Shown: positions 5,709 to 14,189, counted from the first letter of the stretch. The stretch: 14,546 nucleotides of DNA from RGIG1959 sp045604545 (GCA_045604545.1 JAZUOG010000019.1:1-14546), one strand, 5' to 3'. Program-made: numbers and translations. Notes: generated by a model from the letters alone, not told the origin.

Positions 5709-8690
5709 TCAGCGTATTATAACACCTTGCTTCAGAAGCGTTTCGATCTGCTGCTTCTCGTCCGATGTTGCGATCGGGATCGATTCAATGTGTATCGACT
5801 TCACGCGAGTATATCCGCGACACGCACCGAGTACGACCGTCTTATTTGCCGGATAACCGTAAAACTGGTTGTATCCGGCTGCGTCGTATGCTACTTTACG
5901 TGTGATTATCAGGTACGGCTTTTTTACTCCCATCGCGCCGGCGTTTGCTCCGAGCGTTCCCGAGTGTGAGACATCGAGGTGTGAAGACATCACGCCACCG
6001 ATCACACCTCCGACAGCTCCGATTGCGTCACCTGTCAGAACACTCCCGGCGACACCGACGGCCATCGAAGCAATACCACGGATAATATTCGCATAGTTTC
6101 CACCTGTCAAAGGTACCTGCACAGCACAGTTCCCCGGGAAGGTGTAACACTGGATCTTACTATCACCCTTTGTCGTTGTAACCATCGCGAGACACGTGCC
6201 TGTGAGCGCGTCCACGCCGTAGGTGACGTTGACAAGCTTCCCGATAACATCGTTCGGTTTAAGTGAAACGATACCTATAAAAGGAAGATATAAATGAATG
6301 TGGACGTAAGGTTCGTAATCAAGAACATCACCATAATATTCAGGGACGAACACAGAACCACAATCAAGCTGCGTGTACTGTTTATCAACAACCTTTGCTG
6401 CGACACCGCTGTCAAGCCACCCGACGATTATATTCGAAGGTGTGGTTGTGTGAGGTGTTGCATACATTATATGCATACCGATGATAGCCTCCATCGGATC
6501 CTGAAGGAGCTTCTTTATATTTTCGAACACATTCCCGGTCCACAACCACGAGGAGAAGTTTATCACTTCGGCCTTTGTCGGATTATAAACCGAAACCATG
6601 CCTGAAGCAGTGACGCCCGGGAGGACAGTCGGATCCGTCGGATCATCCGTTTCACCTGTCGGTTCGGACGGTGGATTCGTAGGATAATGGGGATTTGGTT
6701 CATTGGCCGGTATCGGTTCAGGGTAATGATACGGATCATTCCGGGTTTCGTCGTATCTTCTCACTGCCTCAGTCGTGTCCTCATTATATCCATCGACCGG
6801 ATCGTTAGTATTTACACGACCTTCGGCTTTATCTTTTTGTGATCTGTCATCCCGATAACTTTCAGGATCATCGTCATTGTTAAGACCGTGATAAATCAGA
6901 CGACTTGCGTTATCACTTCCCGAAGGTACGGCCGTAGGTACAAAATTTGTTATGTAGTTAGCAACAACAGTTTCACCAGTTTCCGGATCCGTTTGAGCCT
7001 GTGGACGTGCATTTTGTATCTTCTGATTCATTTCAGGATACTGTTCTACCATTGTTTTAGTCGGATCAGGGTGTTTCTCAGGATTTCCGGCTGCGTCAAC
7101 TTTTGATCTGAAACCTGCATATGTCAAATAATCATCAGGTTCGTAGGACGCAACTGTACCGACATAACCAACATTACTATATGAACGACCTGTTGAATGT
7201 TGTAATGGCTGATTATAATAATCACCGCCATAAGAACCACCGCCATAACCGTTTACACCTAAAACAGCACTATAATACGCAGGTGACGGAGCGGTATCAT
7301 ATCTCATAACTTGTTCATTCGCCGGATATGTTATCTCAACTGACCATGTTCTTATCACATCACCTGAACCGTAATCTCTTCTTTGTAATGCGGTTAAATA
7401 ACCATAATCTTCATCACTTTCACCTGTTTTACCTCGTTTTAAATATCGAGTACAGTCACCTGCCTGATAACTATATCCGGGTGATAATTGAGGTAAACTA
7501 TATGAAAGTACGTTCAGATCGGTGTGAATATATTCCGGTGAGCCCATTATCGCAGGTGTTGTTTTTATAGTAGTATCCTGTATATACTGAATGTACAATC
7601 TGAATTCTGATAATGAAAGAGGCGTGTCAGCCGGTGGAGGTGTTTCACCTCTATACACACCAATACTTATATCACATACTTTTGCATTATCAACAGCGTC
7701 AATACTTTGATCTTTCATAAACTGATGAACGCCGTTCATACTGTCGATAAGCGCAGCGCCTACCGAAGCAGCTATAATAAAACCGGTCGCGATGAGCTGT
7801 TGTAAAAAATCACTAACAGCTGCTTTGAAAAGATCATCACCGATTTCAACGAATTGTACATTTACATAATCTAACGGTGGCTGTAACTGCGAGTATACAG
7901 ATTGATACCGTTCCAGTGTGTATGTGGCAGGATCTGCGAGTTCTAATGTACGTTGGAAAAATGTATATAACGCATCATAAATTCCCACTGCTGAAGATAT
8001 ACCGGGTGTTTGTGACATTATCATATGATTCGAAAGAAATTCATACATACGTCTTGCAATACTTTCCGGTATAGTTACTCGAAGTGTTTCATCTTCAGTC
8101 AAAGCAGTCCACCAGTCAGTCACGCAGTTCGTGATCTTCATTCCCATGAAATCAATAACACGCTCAAGCGGTGTATCTTCGGTGAAATCCGTACCATAAA
8201 CATAATTAGACATATCTTTCCACACTTGAGCGTTTGCGATCTTAATACCGGTGTGGACCAGTCCGTATACCTGCATAAGTCCTGATAATATGTTTATAGG
8301 TGATTTAAAATTGATGAGACCTGTATCTTTCACACCTATCGCTTCGTCAGTAATCACTGCACTACCGCCACCTGAATTGTTTGTGATAACGGACTTAGCC
8401 GTCGGAGCTGACTTTACACCTCCACCGGAAGTAGTCGTTGCACTTTCAGCATCTTCATATATACGATATTCACCTGTACCGCCGAAAAGGTTATCCATCC
8501 AGTCAGGCCATATTTCCAAGTGATAAGTGCCGTTGGCGTCTGTGATAATTTTCACAGTTCTCGATCCTTCCATCTCCGCTTTCATTGCGTCAACCCAAGA
8601 TGTCGGATCTTCAGTGTAATTGATACCGAGTGTATTATTGATATAGTCAGCTATCTCATCCCATGAGTTAAAACCGTGAATAGTTGCCAT
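5709..8690 (-). CDS. Large tail hub / receptor-binding protein (phi29 gp9-like C-terminal domain), 993 aa
   Basis: Last gene of the late operon. The C-terminal ~300 residues (697-993) contain a pattern I associate with tail knob proteins of phi29-like phages: YGDVLDYEPYVHIHLYLPFI, a VDALTGTCLAMV strand, and a terminal IATSDEKQQIETLLKQGVII. Between them lies a glycine-rich hydrophobic stretch (about 866-902; GVAGSVLTGDAIGAVGGVIG), comparable to the pore-forming loop of phi29 gp9. Residues about 600-695 are an acidic, Pro-rich linker. The N-terminal ~600 residues are unrecognised, include a hydrophobic segment near 294-317, and are encoded by AT-richer DNA (about 7100-8300), suggesting an exchangeable host-recognition module. 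The start is fixed by GGAGGAGGTATCAT inside the preceding gene; the two overlap as TAATG. Length well exceeds gp9 (599 aa). Confidence 0.75.
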   Translation of the reverse strand: MATIHGFNSWDEIADYINNTLGINYTEDPTSWVDAMKAEMEGSRTVKIITDANGTYHLEIWPDWMDNLFGGTGEYRIYEDAESATTTSGGGVKSAPTAKSVITNNSGGGSAVITDEAIGVKDTGLINFKSPINILSGLMQVYGLVHTGIKIANAQVWKDMSNYVYGTDFTEDTPLERVIDFMGMKITNCVTDWWTALTEDETLRVTIPESIARRMYEFLSNHMIMSQTPGISSAVGIYDALYTFFQRTLELADPATYTLERYQSVYSQLQPPLDYVNVQFVEIGDDLFKAAVSDFLQQLIATGFIIAASVGAALIDSMNGVHQFMKDQSIDAVDNAKVCDISIGVYRGETPPPADTPLSLSEFRLYIQYIQDTTIKTTPAIMGSPEYIHTDLNVLSYSLPQLSPGYSYQAGDCTRYLKRGKTGESDEDYGYLTALQRRDYGSGDVIRTWSVEITYPANEQVMRYDTAPSPAYYSAVLGVNGYGGGSYGGDYYNQPLQHSTGRSYSNVGYVGTVASYEPDDYLTYAGFRSKVDAAGNPEKHPDPTKTMVEQYPEMNQKIQNARPQAQTDPETGETVVANYITNFVPTAVPSGSDNASRLIYHGLNNDDDPESYRDDRSQKDKAEGRVNTNDPVDGYNEDTTEAVRRYDETRNDPYHYPEPIPANEPNPHYPTNPPSEPTGETDDPTDPTVLPGVTASGMVSVYNPTKAEVINFSSWLWTGNVFENIKKLLQDPMEAIIGMHIMYATPHTTTPSNIIVGWLDSGVAAKVVDKQYTQLDCGSVFVPEYYGDVLDYEPYVHIHLYLPFIGIVSLKPNDVIGKLVNVTYGVDALTGTCLAMVTTTKGDSKIQCYTFPGNCAVQVPLTGGNYANIIRGIASMAVGVAGSVLTGDAIGAVGGVIGGVMSSHLDVSHSGTLGANAGAMGVKKPYLIITRKVAYDAAGYNQFYGYPANKTVVLGACRGYTRVKSIHIESIPIATSDEKQQIETLLKQGVIIR

Positions 8691-9151
8691 TATATGATAC
8701 CTCCTCCACCTCCGGCGGTGATCAGAATATACTCACCTTCGTCATTGAAACCGCCGGGGAAATTCAATACTGTATTAAATTCTTTATTCTCTGACACAAA
8801 AGATCCGTCATCAAGAAAAAGATTTCCGGTGTTCTGATCATTTACCTTGTCAACGATCGCGGTCAATCCGAGTACAGCGTCCTTGAAACTTTCGAGCACG
8901 TCCACCTTGCCGTGGATCTCGTACCGGCCACCTGTCAGATTGATGATGTCCGATATGAAATAACACCTGTTAAGTTCAGGGATCTCCATATAGTTTATAT
9001 TGTCAGCGACCGCGCCGTCATAAGATAACAGCAGTATCGGATTTTCATAACTGATGTTACCCTTTATCATACAGCTCACAGTATCAATCACTGTTCGGGA
9101 TTTTCCGATGACGTTCTGTTCGTCGGGTGTATTGCATAAGTTTACAGTCAT
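8690..9151 (-). CDS. Tail knob-like N-terminal domain protein, 153 aa
   Basis: The middle part (NRCYFISDIINLTGGRYEIH, then GKVDVLESFKDAVL) resembles the first domain of phi29-type gp9 tail knob proteins, where a YxFI strand and a DVL motif occur in the same order. The phage seems to carry that domain as a separate protein, with the rest in the 993-aa downstream gene. It ends in a glycine-rich tail (ITAGGGGGII) whose codons also provide the ribosome binding site of the downstream gene; TAATG links stop and start, so the two are translationally coupled and presumably assemble together. The ATG has GGGAGGTGTGAT just upstream. Domain resemblance is by eye; it could be another distal tail component. 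Confidence 0.6.
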   Translation of the reverse strand: MTVNLCNTPDEQNVIGKSRTVIDTVSCMIKGNISYENPILLLSYDGAVADNINYMEIPELNRCYFISDIINLTGGRYEIHGKVDVLESFKDAVLGLTAIVDKVNDQNTGNLFLDDGSFVSENKEFNTVLNFPGGFNDEGEYILITAGGGGGII

Positions 9152-9163
9152 ATCACACCTCCC

Positions 9164-9919
9164 TTATATAAGAAGCAACTCGCGACAGATCTCTTTGAAT
9201 ATATATTCGTAAAAGCTCCACAGATCCCAAAAGTCCTTATGCTTCTTGATCATGTCTGTCGCGGTCTGTACGCCGATGTTACCTTTGCGTGTGAGTGTGT
9301 ACTCCTCGCCGTATGATTTATTAAGATCATCGATCTGCTCGCCCTTAGTGTTCGAGCTTGTGTCAAGCTGCTGCCCTTCATTAAAGGTTACACTGTCCTC
9401 ACGTGCTCCGAGACTGTCAACGGTCCGGGTATGGTTCGCATATTCCGCGCTGTCATACGGTGATACCGCTTCGGTCTTTGTGTTTGACTGCGCTCCGATC
9501 TCTGTCGTGGTTCCGTCTTCCCGGGCGCCCTTTGTATATGATCCGCTGTCGATACGTTGACCGTATGTATTATCATTTTCCTCCGAGCCTTCTTTTTCCA
9601 TATGCTCAGTAACGTCATAGTTGTTTGTCAGACTGTAATCTTCGTCCGGGATCTGTTGGATCCGGAAAAGCTCCTCATACTTCTTTTCATTCATTAACAG
9701 GTGATTGTAAACATCTTCTCTGAAGTTATTCGAAATATCGACAACAGTCTCATCCGGGGACTGCATGAAATAATGGAAAGAATTGAACATCCTGCGGAAT
9801 ACCTTGTCATATCTCGTGTGATTTGTGCGATAATCTTCCCAAAAGTCAGCAGGAAAGTCTGACAGCATTTTCGTTCCAGATGTCTCATTCTGTTTGTATA
9901 TGTCACTGATCCTGATCAT
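9164..9919 (-). CDS. Lower collar protein (phi29 gp11-like), 251 aa
   Basis: In phi29, gp11 forms the lower collar between portal and knob. Here the N-terminal half (FPADFWEDYRTNHTRYDKVF) and the C-terminal GNIGVQTATDMIKKHKDFWD plus YIFKEICRELLL fit that family, and the gene follows the portal as gene 11 follows gene 10. The centre (about residues 110-210) is low complexity with imperfect repeats (GAREDGTT, GAREDSVT), as expected for an extended beta structure. phi29 gp11 is 293 aa. I start at 9919 because GGGAGGT lies 7 bases upstream; a GTG at 9928 would add three residues. It overlaps the portal gene by 17 bases. Confidence 0.82.
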   Translation of the reverse strand: MIRISDIYKQNETSGTKMLSDFPADFWEDYRTNHTRYDKVFRRMFNSFHYFMQSPDETVVDISNNFREDVYNHLLMNEKKYEELFRIQQIPDEDYSLTNNYDVTEHMEKEGSEENDNTYGQRIDSGSYTKGAREDGTTTEIGAQSNTKTEAVSPYDSAEYANHTRTVDSLGAREDSVTFNEGQQLDTSSNTKGEQIDDLNKSYGEEYTLTRKGNIGVQTATDMIKKHKDFWDLWSFYEYIFKEICRELLLI

Positions 9920-10838
9920 CGTCTTCACCTCCCTGATCGTTCACTTCATTTTCGGTACCGTAATCTATCTCCTCCGCAATATGCACCGACCAGTTTGTCC
10001 CATACATTTCGTTGACTGCTTCAGCTCCGTCCTTCCTGCACTTGATCATATCCGCAAGGTTCAAAAGAAGCAATGAGGTGTCTGCTTCAACTTCTGCCTC
10101 AACAGAGTTCGATCTCTTTTCGAATGCAGCGCGGACGCCTATATCAGAATAAAACGACTTCAAAAGTTTTTCGCGTGTCTGATAAATATCAACGATGTTC
10201 TGTGATGTCTTCCTGTCGGAGCCGGCATACTGGATCCCGAGCGCACCGATGTCCGTCACGATGTCGCGCTGACCGTTGAAGATCTTCCCGAGGTATGACT
10301 TGATGGACTGCTTCTGTTTTTCAGTCTGTGCAATAGGTACACCTCCGGCGTCACGTGCATTCACAAGCGCGTCGATAAATGTAACCTCATTATGTGCGAG
10401 AAGTACAGCGTAATGATGTACGAGATCATAGGCAGGATTGCGGATTGAGTTGTTATCAATGACAACGATGTCCTGTCCGATGGTACGCTCCCCGGAATAA
10501 ACCGGACACCTGACCATATACTTCGGCCGTTCGTCCATGTACTTCGAAACACCGAAAAAGTTCCCGAACATCGCTGTGAGTTCATTCTCACCTTCAATTA
10601 TGGTTATTCCGCAATGGCCCTGAAGCAAAAGACGTTGCTCGATCTCTTTCGGTTTGACACCGACGACTTTGTTGTTCTCCAGTGTGTATGTGTTCTCCCA
10701 TACAAACAAACGCATGATCCGCTCAAACAGTTCGTCGCGCCAGTACATATAAAAAGCGGAGTACGTGCTGCTTTCCATAGCAAGTTTTGTTAACGTGAGT
10801 TCCTTCTCACCGTTATCAACATAATCCTTCAAAAACAT
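9903..10838 (-). CDS. Portal / upper collar (connector) protein, phi29 gp10-like, 311 aa
   Basis: The dodecameric portal joins head and tail and is the channel for DNA packaging and ejection. Length (311 aa) is almost that of phi29 gp10 (309 aa). The family pattern is visible: an N-terminal region with VWENTY, a central WING-like region, helices around SIRNPAYDLVHHYAVLLAHN, and the long stretch NARDAGGVPIAQTEKQKQSI with SDIGVRAAFEKRSN. The C-terminus is a strongly acidic tail (NDQGGEDDDQDQ). The ATG at 10838 is chosen because AGGAGGT precedes it; a longer frame reaching 10913 lacks a site and would overlap the endolysin. It begins 2 bases after the endolysin stop codon and overlaps the lower collar gene at its end. 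Confidence 0.88.
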   Translation of the reverse strand: MFLKDYVDNGEKELTLTKLAMESSTYSAFYMYWRDELFERIMRLFVWENTYTLENNKVVGVKPKEIEQRLLLQGHCGITIIEGENELTAMFGNFFGVSKYMDERPKYMVRCPVYSGERTIGQDIVVIDNNSIRNPAYDLVHHYAVLLAHNEVTFIDALVNARDAGGVPIAQTEKQKQSIKSYLGKIFNGQRDIVTDIGALGIQYAGSDRKTSQNIVDIYQTREKLLKSFYSDIGVRAAFEKRSNSVEAEVEADTSLLLLNLADMIKCRKDGAEAVNEMYGTNWSVHIAEEIDYGTENEVNDQGGEDDDQDQ

Positions 10839-10840
10839 AA

Positions 10841-11593
10841 TTAACCTCCTATCACATAACGCTTCCCGGATGAGCTGACCGCGCAGATATATCCGGATGG
10901 TATCAGCAACCATATACTCTTACCGTCATAGGCTACATCGAGACACGTCACGCGTGTGCCCTTCCTTAATATAGCGTTACCCTGTCTGTCTGAGAACGAA
11001 TTTATTTTTGCGTTTACAGTGATTTCGTACATCTTCTTTTTTACACCCATCGGAGTTTTACGGATGTACAGATCGCTGTCAGTCGTGTATACTACGCCCT
11101 TTATAAACACAGCAACCTCCCCGGATCCGTCAAAACGTGTCAGATTATATTTCACGATATAGTCATTATAAAGTGAAACAGCATATGTCGGAGCTGTCGC
11201 CCATCCGTCAGCCTGAATTTTCTGACAGGCCTTCACAGGATCCGTTTCACCGATGAGGTTCGCATAACGCTTATAACCGGATATAAAATCATAAAAACCC
11301 TTGATCCCTTCTTCCACTGTCGAAAAGCTCCGAAATTTCGCTTTAACCGTAATATACTTCCCGGCTGTTTTGTCATATTCCTTTGTGTTATATTCAACGT
11401 ACTGAGTACCGCATTTCGTCGTCCACTTCATACCGAAATAGTTATGATGTTTTGACGCGAGCTGTGAATTTCCCCAACCGCTCTCTTTTATAGCCATTGC
11501 AACCACAAGCGATGGCAAAATTTTATACTTATCATAATAGATCCGGGCAGCTGTCCCGATGTCGTTGATAAACTTCAACTGTTCGTTTGTCAT
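10841..11593 (-). CDS. Endolysin: GH73 N-acetylglucosaminidase with SH3-like C-terminus, 250 aa
   Basis: The N-terminal ~145 residues are a glucosaminidase (GH73/LYZ2) domain: SLVVAMAIKESGWGNSQLA carries the catalytic Glu37, followed by KHHNYFGMKW, FRSFSTVEEGIKGFYDFI and the terminal YAVSLYNDYIVKY. Residues about 160-250 read as an SH3-type cell-wall-binding domain (DLYIRKTPMG, GTRVTCLDVAYDGKSIWLL, SGYICAVS). It cleaves peptidoglycan glycan strands at lysis. There is no signal peptide, so release needs a holin. The ATG at 11593 has GGAGGT 6 bases upstream; a longer frame to 11647 has no such site. Unusually, it lies between capsid and portal genes, where phi29 keeps lysis genes at the end of its late operon. 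A hairpin precedes it. Confidence 0.93.
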   Translation of the reverse strand: MTNEQLKFINDIGTAARIYYDKYKILPSLVVAMAIKESGWGNSQLASKHHNYFGMKWTTKCGTQYVEYNTKEYDKTAGKYITVKAKFRSFSTVEEGIKGFYDFISGYKRYANLIGETDPVKACQKIQADGWATAPTYAVSLYNDYIVKYNLTRFDGSGEVAVFIKGVVYTTDSDLYIRKTPMGVKKKMYEITVNAKINSFSDRQGNAILRKGTRVTCLDVAYDGKSIWLLIPSGYICAVSSSGKRYVIGG

Positions 11594-11613
11594 AATAAAC
11601 CTCCATAAAGTTC

Positions 11614-11645
11614 GAGGGCAGTGGCCTTTTACAACCACCACCCTC
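11614..11645 (-). promoter_or_regulatory. Strong hairpin in the capsid-endolysin intergenic space
   Basis: GAGGGCAGTGG (11614-11624) can pair with CCACCACCCTC (11635-11645) over 11 bp with two wobble pairs in the RNA of the - strand and a 10-base loop. There is only a weak T-run after it, so it may be a leaky terminator or attenuator lowering endolysin expression, or a structure stabilising mRNA ends. The long intergenic gap (84 bases) is exceptional in this tightly packed operon. Confidence 0.5.
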
Positions 11646-11654
11646 ATTATATCA
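11646..11654 (-). promoter_or_regulatory. Possible extended -10 promoter ahead of endolysin
   Basis: On the - strand TGATATAAT is a perfect extended -10 element (TGnTATAAT). No good -35 box is seen at normal distance. If used, transcription would begin at about the hairpin just downstream, placing that hairpin at the 5' end of an endolysin-to-tail transcript. Perfect match is seen; use is inferred. Confidence 0.35.
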
Positions 11655-11677
11655 GGAAACTACAAGAGGAGCCTGAA

Positions 11678-13051
11678 TTATACCGCTTCCATCGTTACGG
11701 TGATCGTAGCGTTGGAATCTGTCGCCTTGTAAGCGTAATGTGTATCATCGATCTTCTCAAGATCAACATCGCCTACCTTAGCAGAAGCGACCTTGTAACC
11801 ATCAGCAGGTGTGACAGTTACGATGATCGTGTTTCCGCGATAAGCTGCCGAGCTCGACAGTGTAGCGGATCCGTTTGTGATCGCAGCAAGTGAAACCGTT
11901 CCACCGGTCGCAAGATAGAAAACAACAGCGTTTGCATGATCGTCAACAGCGAAACCCTTCTCAGCTTTCTCACCGTGAACAACAACCTCCGAACGAGGGT
12001 TTACGATCTCCCACGCGCGCCGGTTTCCGAAGTATGCAGCTACATTGTCGATGTCGTGAATGAAGCATATAATACCGGCCTGAGAAACATCGTTGTCAAG
12101 ATCGTCATGCTCGACGTTGATCGATGAACAGGTGTTAAAATCGAAGTCCTTACCGGACGCCTGCCAGAACGGTACGTCCTCATAGTTAGGCAGTGCTGTC
12201 AACTCATCATGGAATGTGTCGGACTGTAAGTACATATCCGTTGCACTTGCAAATTCTGAAAGCATTTCGACGACCATCCTGTCAGGTGTCGTGAATGTCT
12301 TATATCCGGCTTTGTTGAAAGCCGTTGACATCTTACCCATGTTCTTCACTACCCTGTTGATTTCCTTCGAAGCGAAGCGCAGGAAGTCAGCGTTGATCAG
12401 TGACAGTGCAACCGTAAGAGACTGCGAATATCTCGCGTTGTACTCGGCGAGGAGGTTCCTTGCGATACCACCGTCAAGCGCTGAAGCCATGGCAGTGTTA
12501 ACCGCGAGGTTTGTGATCTCTTCTTCCTGAAGCTTGAAAGCGTTTTCAGCTGCTTCATACAGTCCGCTGATGAAGTTCATCATCGCAGATGTGTCAAGGA
12601 AAGCGCTCTTGATCTGCTCGATCGGACGAACGAATTCAATCGTCCATGTACCCTTACCGCCGAAGATCAGTGATGATACGCCGATGGTTGTCTGTACGTC
12701 GTAGGGACTTGCCTGTATGTATTTACCGTCTCCGTCCGGGATCTCCCATGTCGGGTTATCGTCTGCTTCAGGAAGATCATAGTAAACTTTCTGAATAAAA
12801 GCGCCGTACTCGTGCTCATCCCGAAGGACTGAACGGGAAGATCCTTCGTATGTTCTTATGAAGTAGATCGTCCTGACAATTCTGTTTGCCAGTGCTCCGA
12901 AAAATCCCTCGTATGCGTTGAAGTTTGCAAGCTGCTTCCCGAGTGACACGAAATCTGTCGTATCCTGCTTCGTTGCGTTGTAGTTAACACCGAGCGCGTC
13001 CTTGACTGCGTCGTTAACGATGTTTTTGATCTGTGATACGTTGTAAGCCAT
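11678..13051 (-). CDS. Major capsid protein (phi29 gp8-like) with C-terminal Ig-like domain, 457 aa
   Basis: Length (457 aa) and architecture match phi29 gp8 (448 aa): an HK97-type capsid fold followed by an immunoglobulin-like domain. The end of the fold (RRAWEIVNPRSEVVVHGEKA, then FAVDDHANAVVFYLA) parallels the phi29 segment with NPRG and FANAVAFV. Residues about 385-457 form the Ig-like/bacterial-repeat domain (YRGNTIIVTVTPADGYKVAS, ending ATITVTMEAV). About 235 or more copies per head would be expected in a phi29-size prolate shell. The ATG at 13051 follows AAGGAGGT. It is the most GC-rich, evenly encoded gene of the late operon, as expected for the most highly expressed one. It follows the fibre gene by 36 bases. 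Confidence 0.88.
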   Translation of the reverse strand: MAYNVSQIKNIVNDAVKDALGVNYNATKQDTTDFVSLGKQLANFNAYEGFFGALANRIVRTIYFIRTYEGSSRSVLRDEHEYGAFIQKVYYDLPEADDNPTWEIPDGDGKYIQASPYDVQTTIGVSSLIFGGKGTWTIEFVRPIEQIKSAFLDTSAMMNFISGLYEAAENAFKLQEEEITNLAVNTAMASALDGGIARNLLAEYNARYSQSLTVALSLINADFLRFASKEINRVVKNMGKMSTAFNKAGYKTFTTPDRMVVEMLSEFASATDMYLQSDTFHDELTALPNYEDVPFWQASGKDFDFNTCSSINVEHDDLDNDVSQAGIICFIHDIDNVAAYFGNRRAWEIVNPRSEVVVHGEKAEKGFAVDDHANAVVFYLATGGTVSLAAITNGSATLSSSAAYRGNTIIVTVTPADGYKVASAKVGDVDLEKIDDTHYAYKATDSNATITVTMEAV

Positions 13052-13087
13052 AATTTTTTTACCTCCTTATAAAATAACTATTACTGT

Positions 13088-14005
13088 TTAATCCTGAAAA
13101 TCAAAATAATGGATTGTTATTTCTGTTGATGCTACTGATATAGCATTGTTATAACAATAGAAAGCAATTCCACCTCCGCCGGGTCTTGCGTCTACATAAA
13201 TATTGCCCCCACCTGTTAGAGAGCCATAACAATAAACTATCGGATGATGTTGTAGTGTACTTGCAACTATAACACCATTTTCGTCTGATGTGCCTGTATA
13301 AGTATGCTCTCTCAATACAATCTTCTCCGTTAACTCCCTATTAGTCATAGCATGGGGTACGTAGGTATCATCGGGATCGGATGCAAGACGGAGCATAGGC
13401 TTGAACACTTTGTTGGAAACTGTTTTTCCATTATATACAATACAGTTAATCACAAGTGTTTTTTCCTCATCGAGTGTGAATGTAACACCATTACCAGTAT
13501 CATACCCGTAGTTAGTATACGGACTTTCCGATAGGTATACTTGCATTGCAACATCGTTATTAACAGGTGTCGGACATCCGTTTAATATATAAGTACCTGC
13601 TGACAACGTAATATTTGTATGCACAGTTGCGTTTCCACTTGCCGTACCATTAGCGGTAACAATACCATTATCATTGGTAAATTCAACTCCATTACTTATA
13701 CCACTTCCTGTGAAATTCAGTAGATTTTTCGCACCAAGTACACCATTATCGGCATAGGTATATTTTTCCTCGTTCAAACCCTGTAAAGCGTCCTCAACTG
13801 TTAACACACTACCTGAAAGTAATTCAATCGGAACACTCAACAGTATCGGCTGTTTTTCTGCCAAAGCAGCAACAGCGTCTGATTTTGTTTCAAACTTCGC
13901 GTCAGCTTCCTGTTTTGTGTAACCTGAAGTTGCTTCTGATTTTATACGTCCAAATTCATCGACCTGATCAGGAGCTACTCCAACACGTCCTGCTTTAAGA
14001 GCCAT
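13088..14005 (-). CDS. Fibre protein (head fibre or tail appendage), 305 aa
   Basis: The N-terminus (MALKAGRVGVAPDQVDEFGR, then YTKQEADAKFETKSDAVAAL) is an anchoring segment with a short coiled-coil-like stretch of a kind common in fibre and capsid-decoration proteins of Firmicutes phages. Residues about 90-210 look like a beta-sandwich (AKNLLNFTGSGISNGVEFTN, NGIVTANGTASGNATVHTNI, LSAGTYILNG), possibly carbohydrate binding. The C-terminal ~75 residues are a second beta-rich domain with a glycine-rich loop (DARPGGGGIAFYCYN). phi29 has its head fibre gene (8.5) beside the capsid gene, which favours a head fibre. The DNA is AT-richer than the flanking capsid gene, consistent with exchange of receptor-binding modules. 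AAAGGAGGT fixes the start. Confidence 0.62.
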   Translation of the reverse strand: MALKAGRVGVAPDQVDEFGRIKSEATSGYTKQEADAKFETKSDAVAALAEKQPILLSVPIELLSGSVLTVEDALQGLNEEKYTYADNGVLGAKNLLNFTGSGISNGVEFTNDNGIVTANGTASGNATVHTNITLSAGTYILNGCPTPVNNDVAMQVYLSESPYTNYGYDTGNGVTFTLDEEKTLVINCIVYNGKTVSNKVFKPMLRLASDPDDTYVPHAMTNRELTEKIVLREHTYTGTSDENGVIVASTLQHHPIVYCYGSLTGGGNIYVDARPGGGGIAFYCYNNAISVASTEITIHYFDFQD

Positions 14006-14189
14006 TTTTCTTTACCTCCTTTTTCACATTTTCTACACTCGCGTTCATTGACGCGATGATGTCAACAAGCTTCTGAATGTTCACGTTTACCTGTTGGATA
14101 AACTTATAATCACGAAACATGAAATAAGCTATCACTACGATCGAAACACTACTATTCAGAATCAGATTGACCAGGGCCTCCATCGTCAT
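13995..14189 (-). CDS. Small holin-like membrane protein, 64 aa
   Basis: One N-terminal membrane segment (about residues 6-24, VNLILNSSVSIVVIAYFMF) is followed by a charged helix likely to form a coiled coil (FIQQVNVNIQKLVDIIASMN) and a Lys-rich end. This is the layout of BhlA/UviB-type holin-like peptides of Firmicutes phages and plasmids. With the endolysin lacking a signal peptide, it is the only candidate for membrane permeabilisation in the window. A GGAGGT site lies 5 bases before the ATG. It overlaps the preceding gene by 38 bases and the fibre gene by 11. Alternatively it is a membrane anchor with another role; no direct proof of lysis function. Confidence 0.65.
   Translation of the reverse strand: MTMEALVNLILNSSVSIVVIAYFMFRDYKFIQQVNVNIQKLVDIIASMNASVENVKKEVKKNGS

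Noticed and set aside
5634..5969. + strand open frame of 111 codons
   Set aside because: It begins inside the terminator and runs antisense to the tail gene, with no ribosome binding site; a shadow frame.
11593..11647. Longer endolysin N-terminus starting at 11647
   Set aside because: It would translate the hairpin into VVVVKGHCPRTLWRF, has no ribosome binding site, and the GH73 domain begins right after the internal ATG with GGAGGT.
11936..12530. + strand open frames opposite the capsid gene
   Set aside because: They lie wholly within the well-supported capsid gene on the other strand and lack ribosome binding sites and recognisable motifs.
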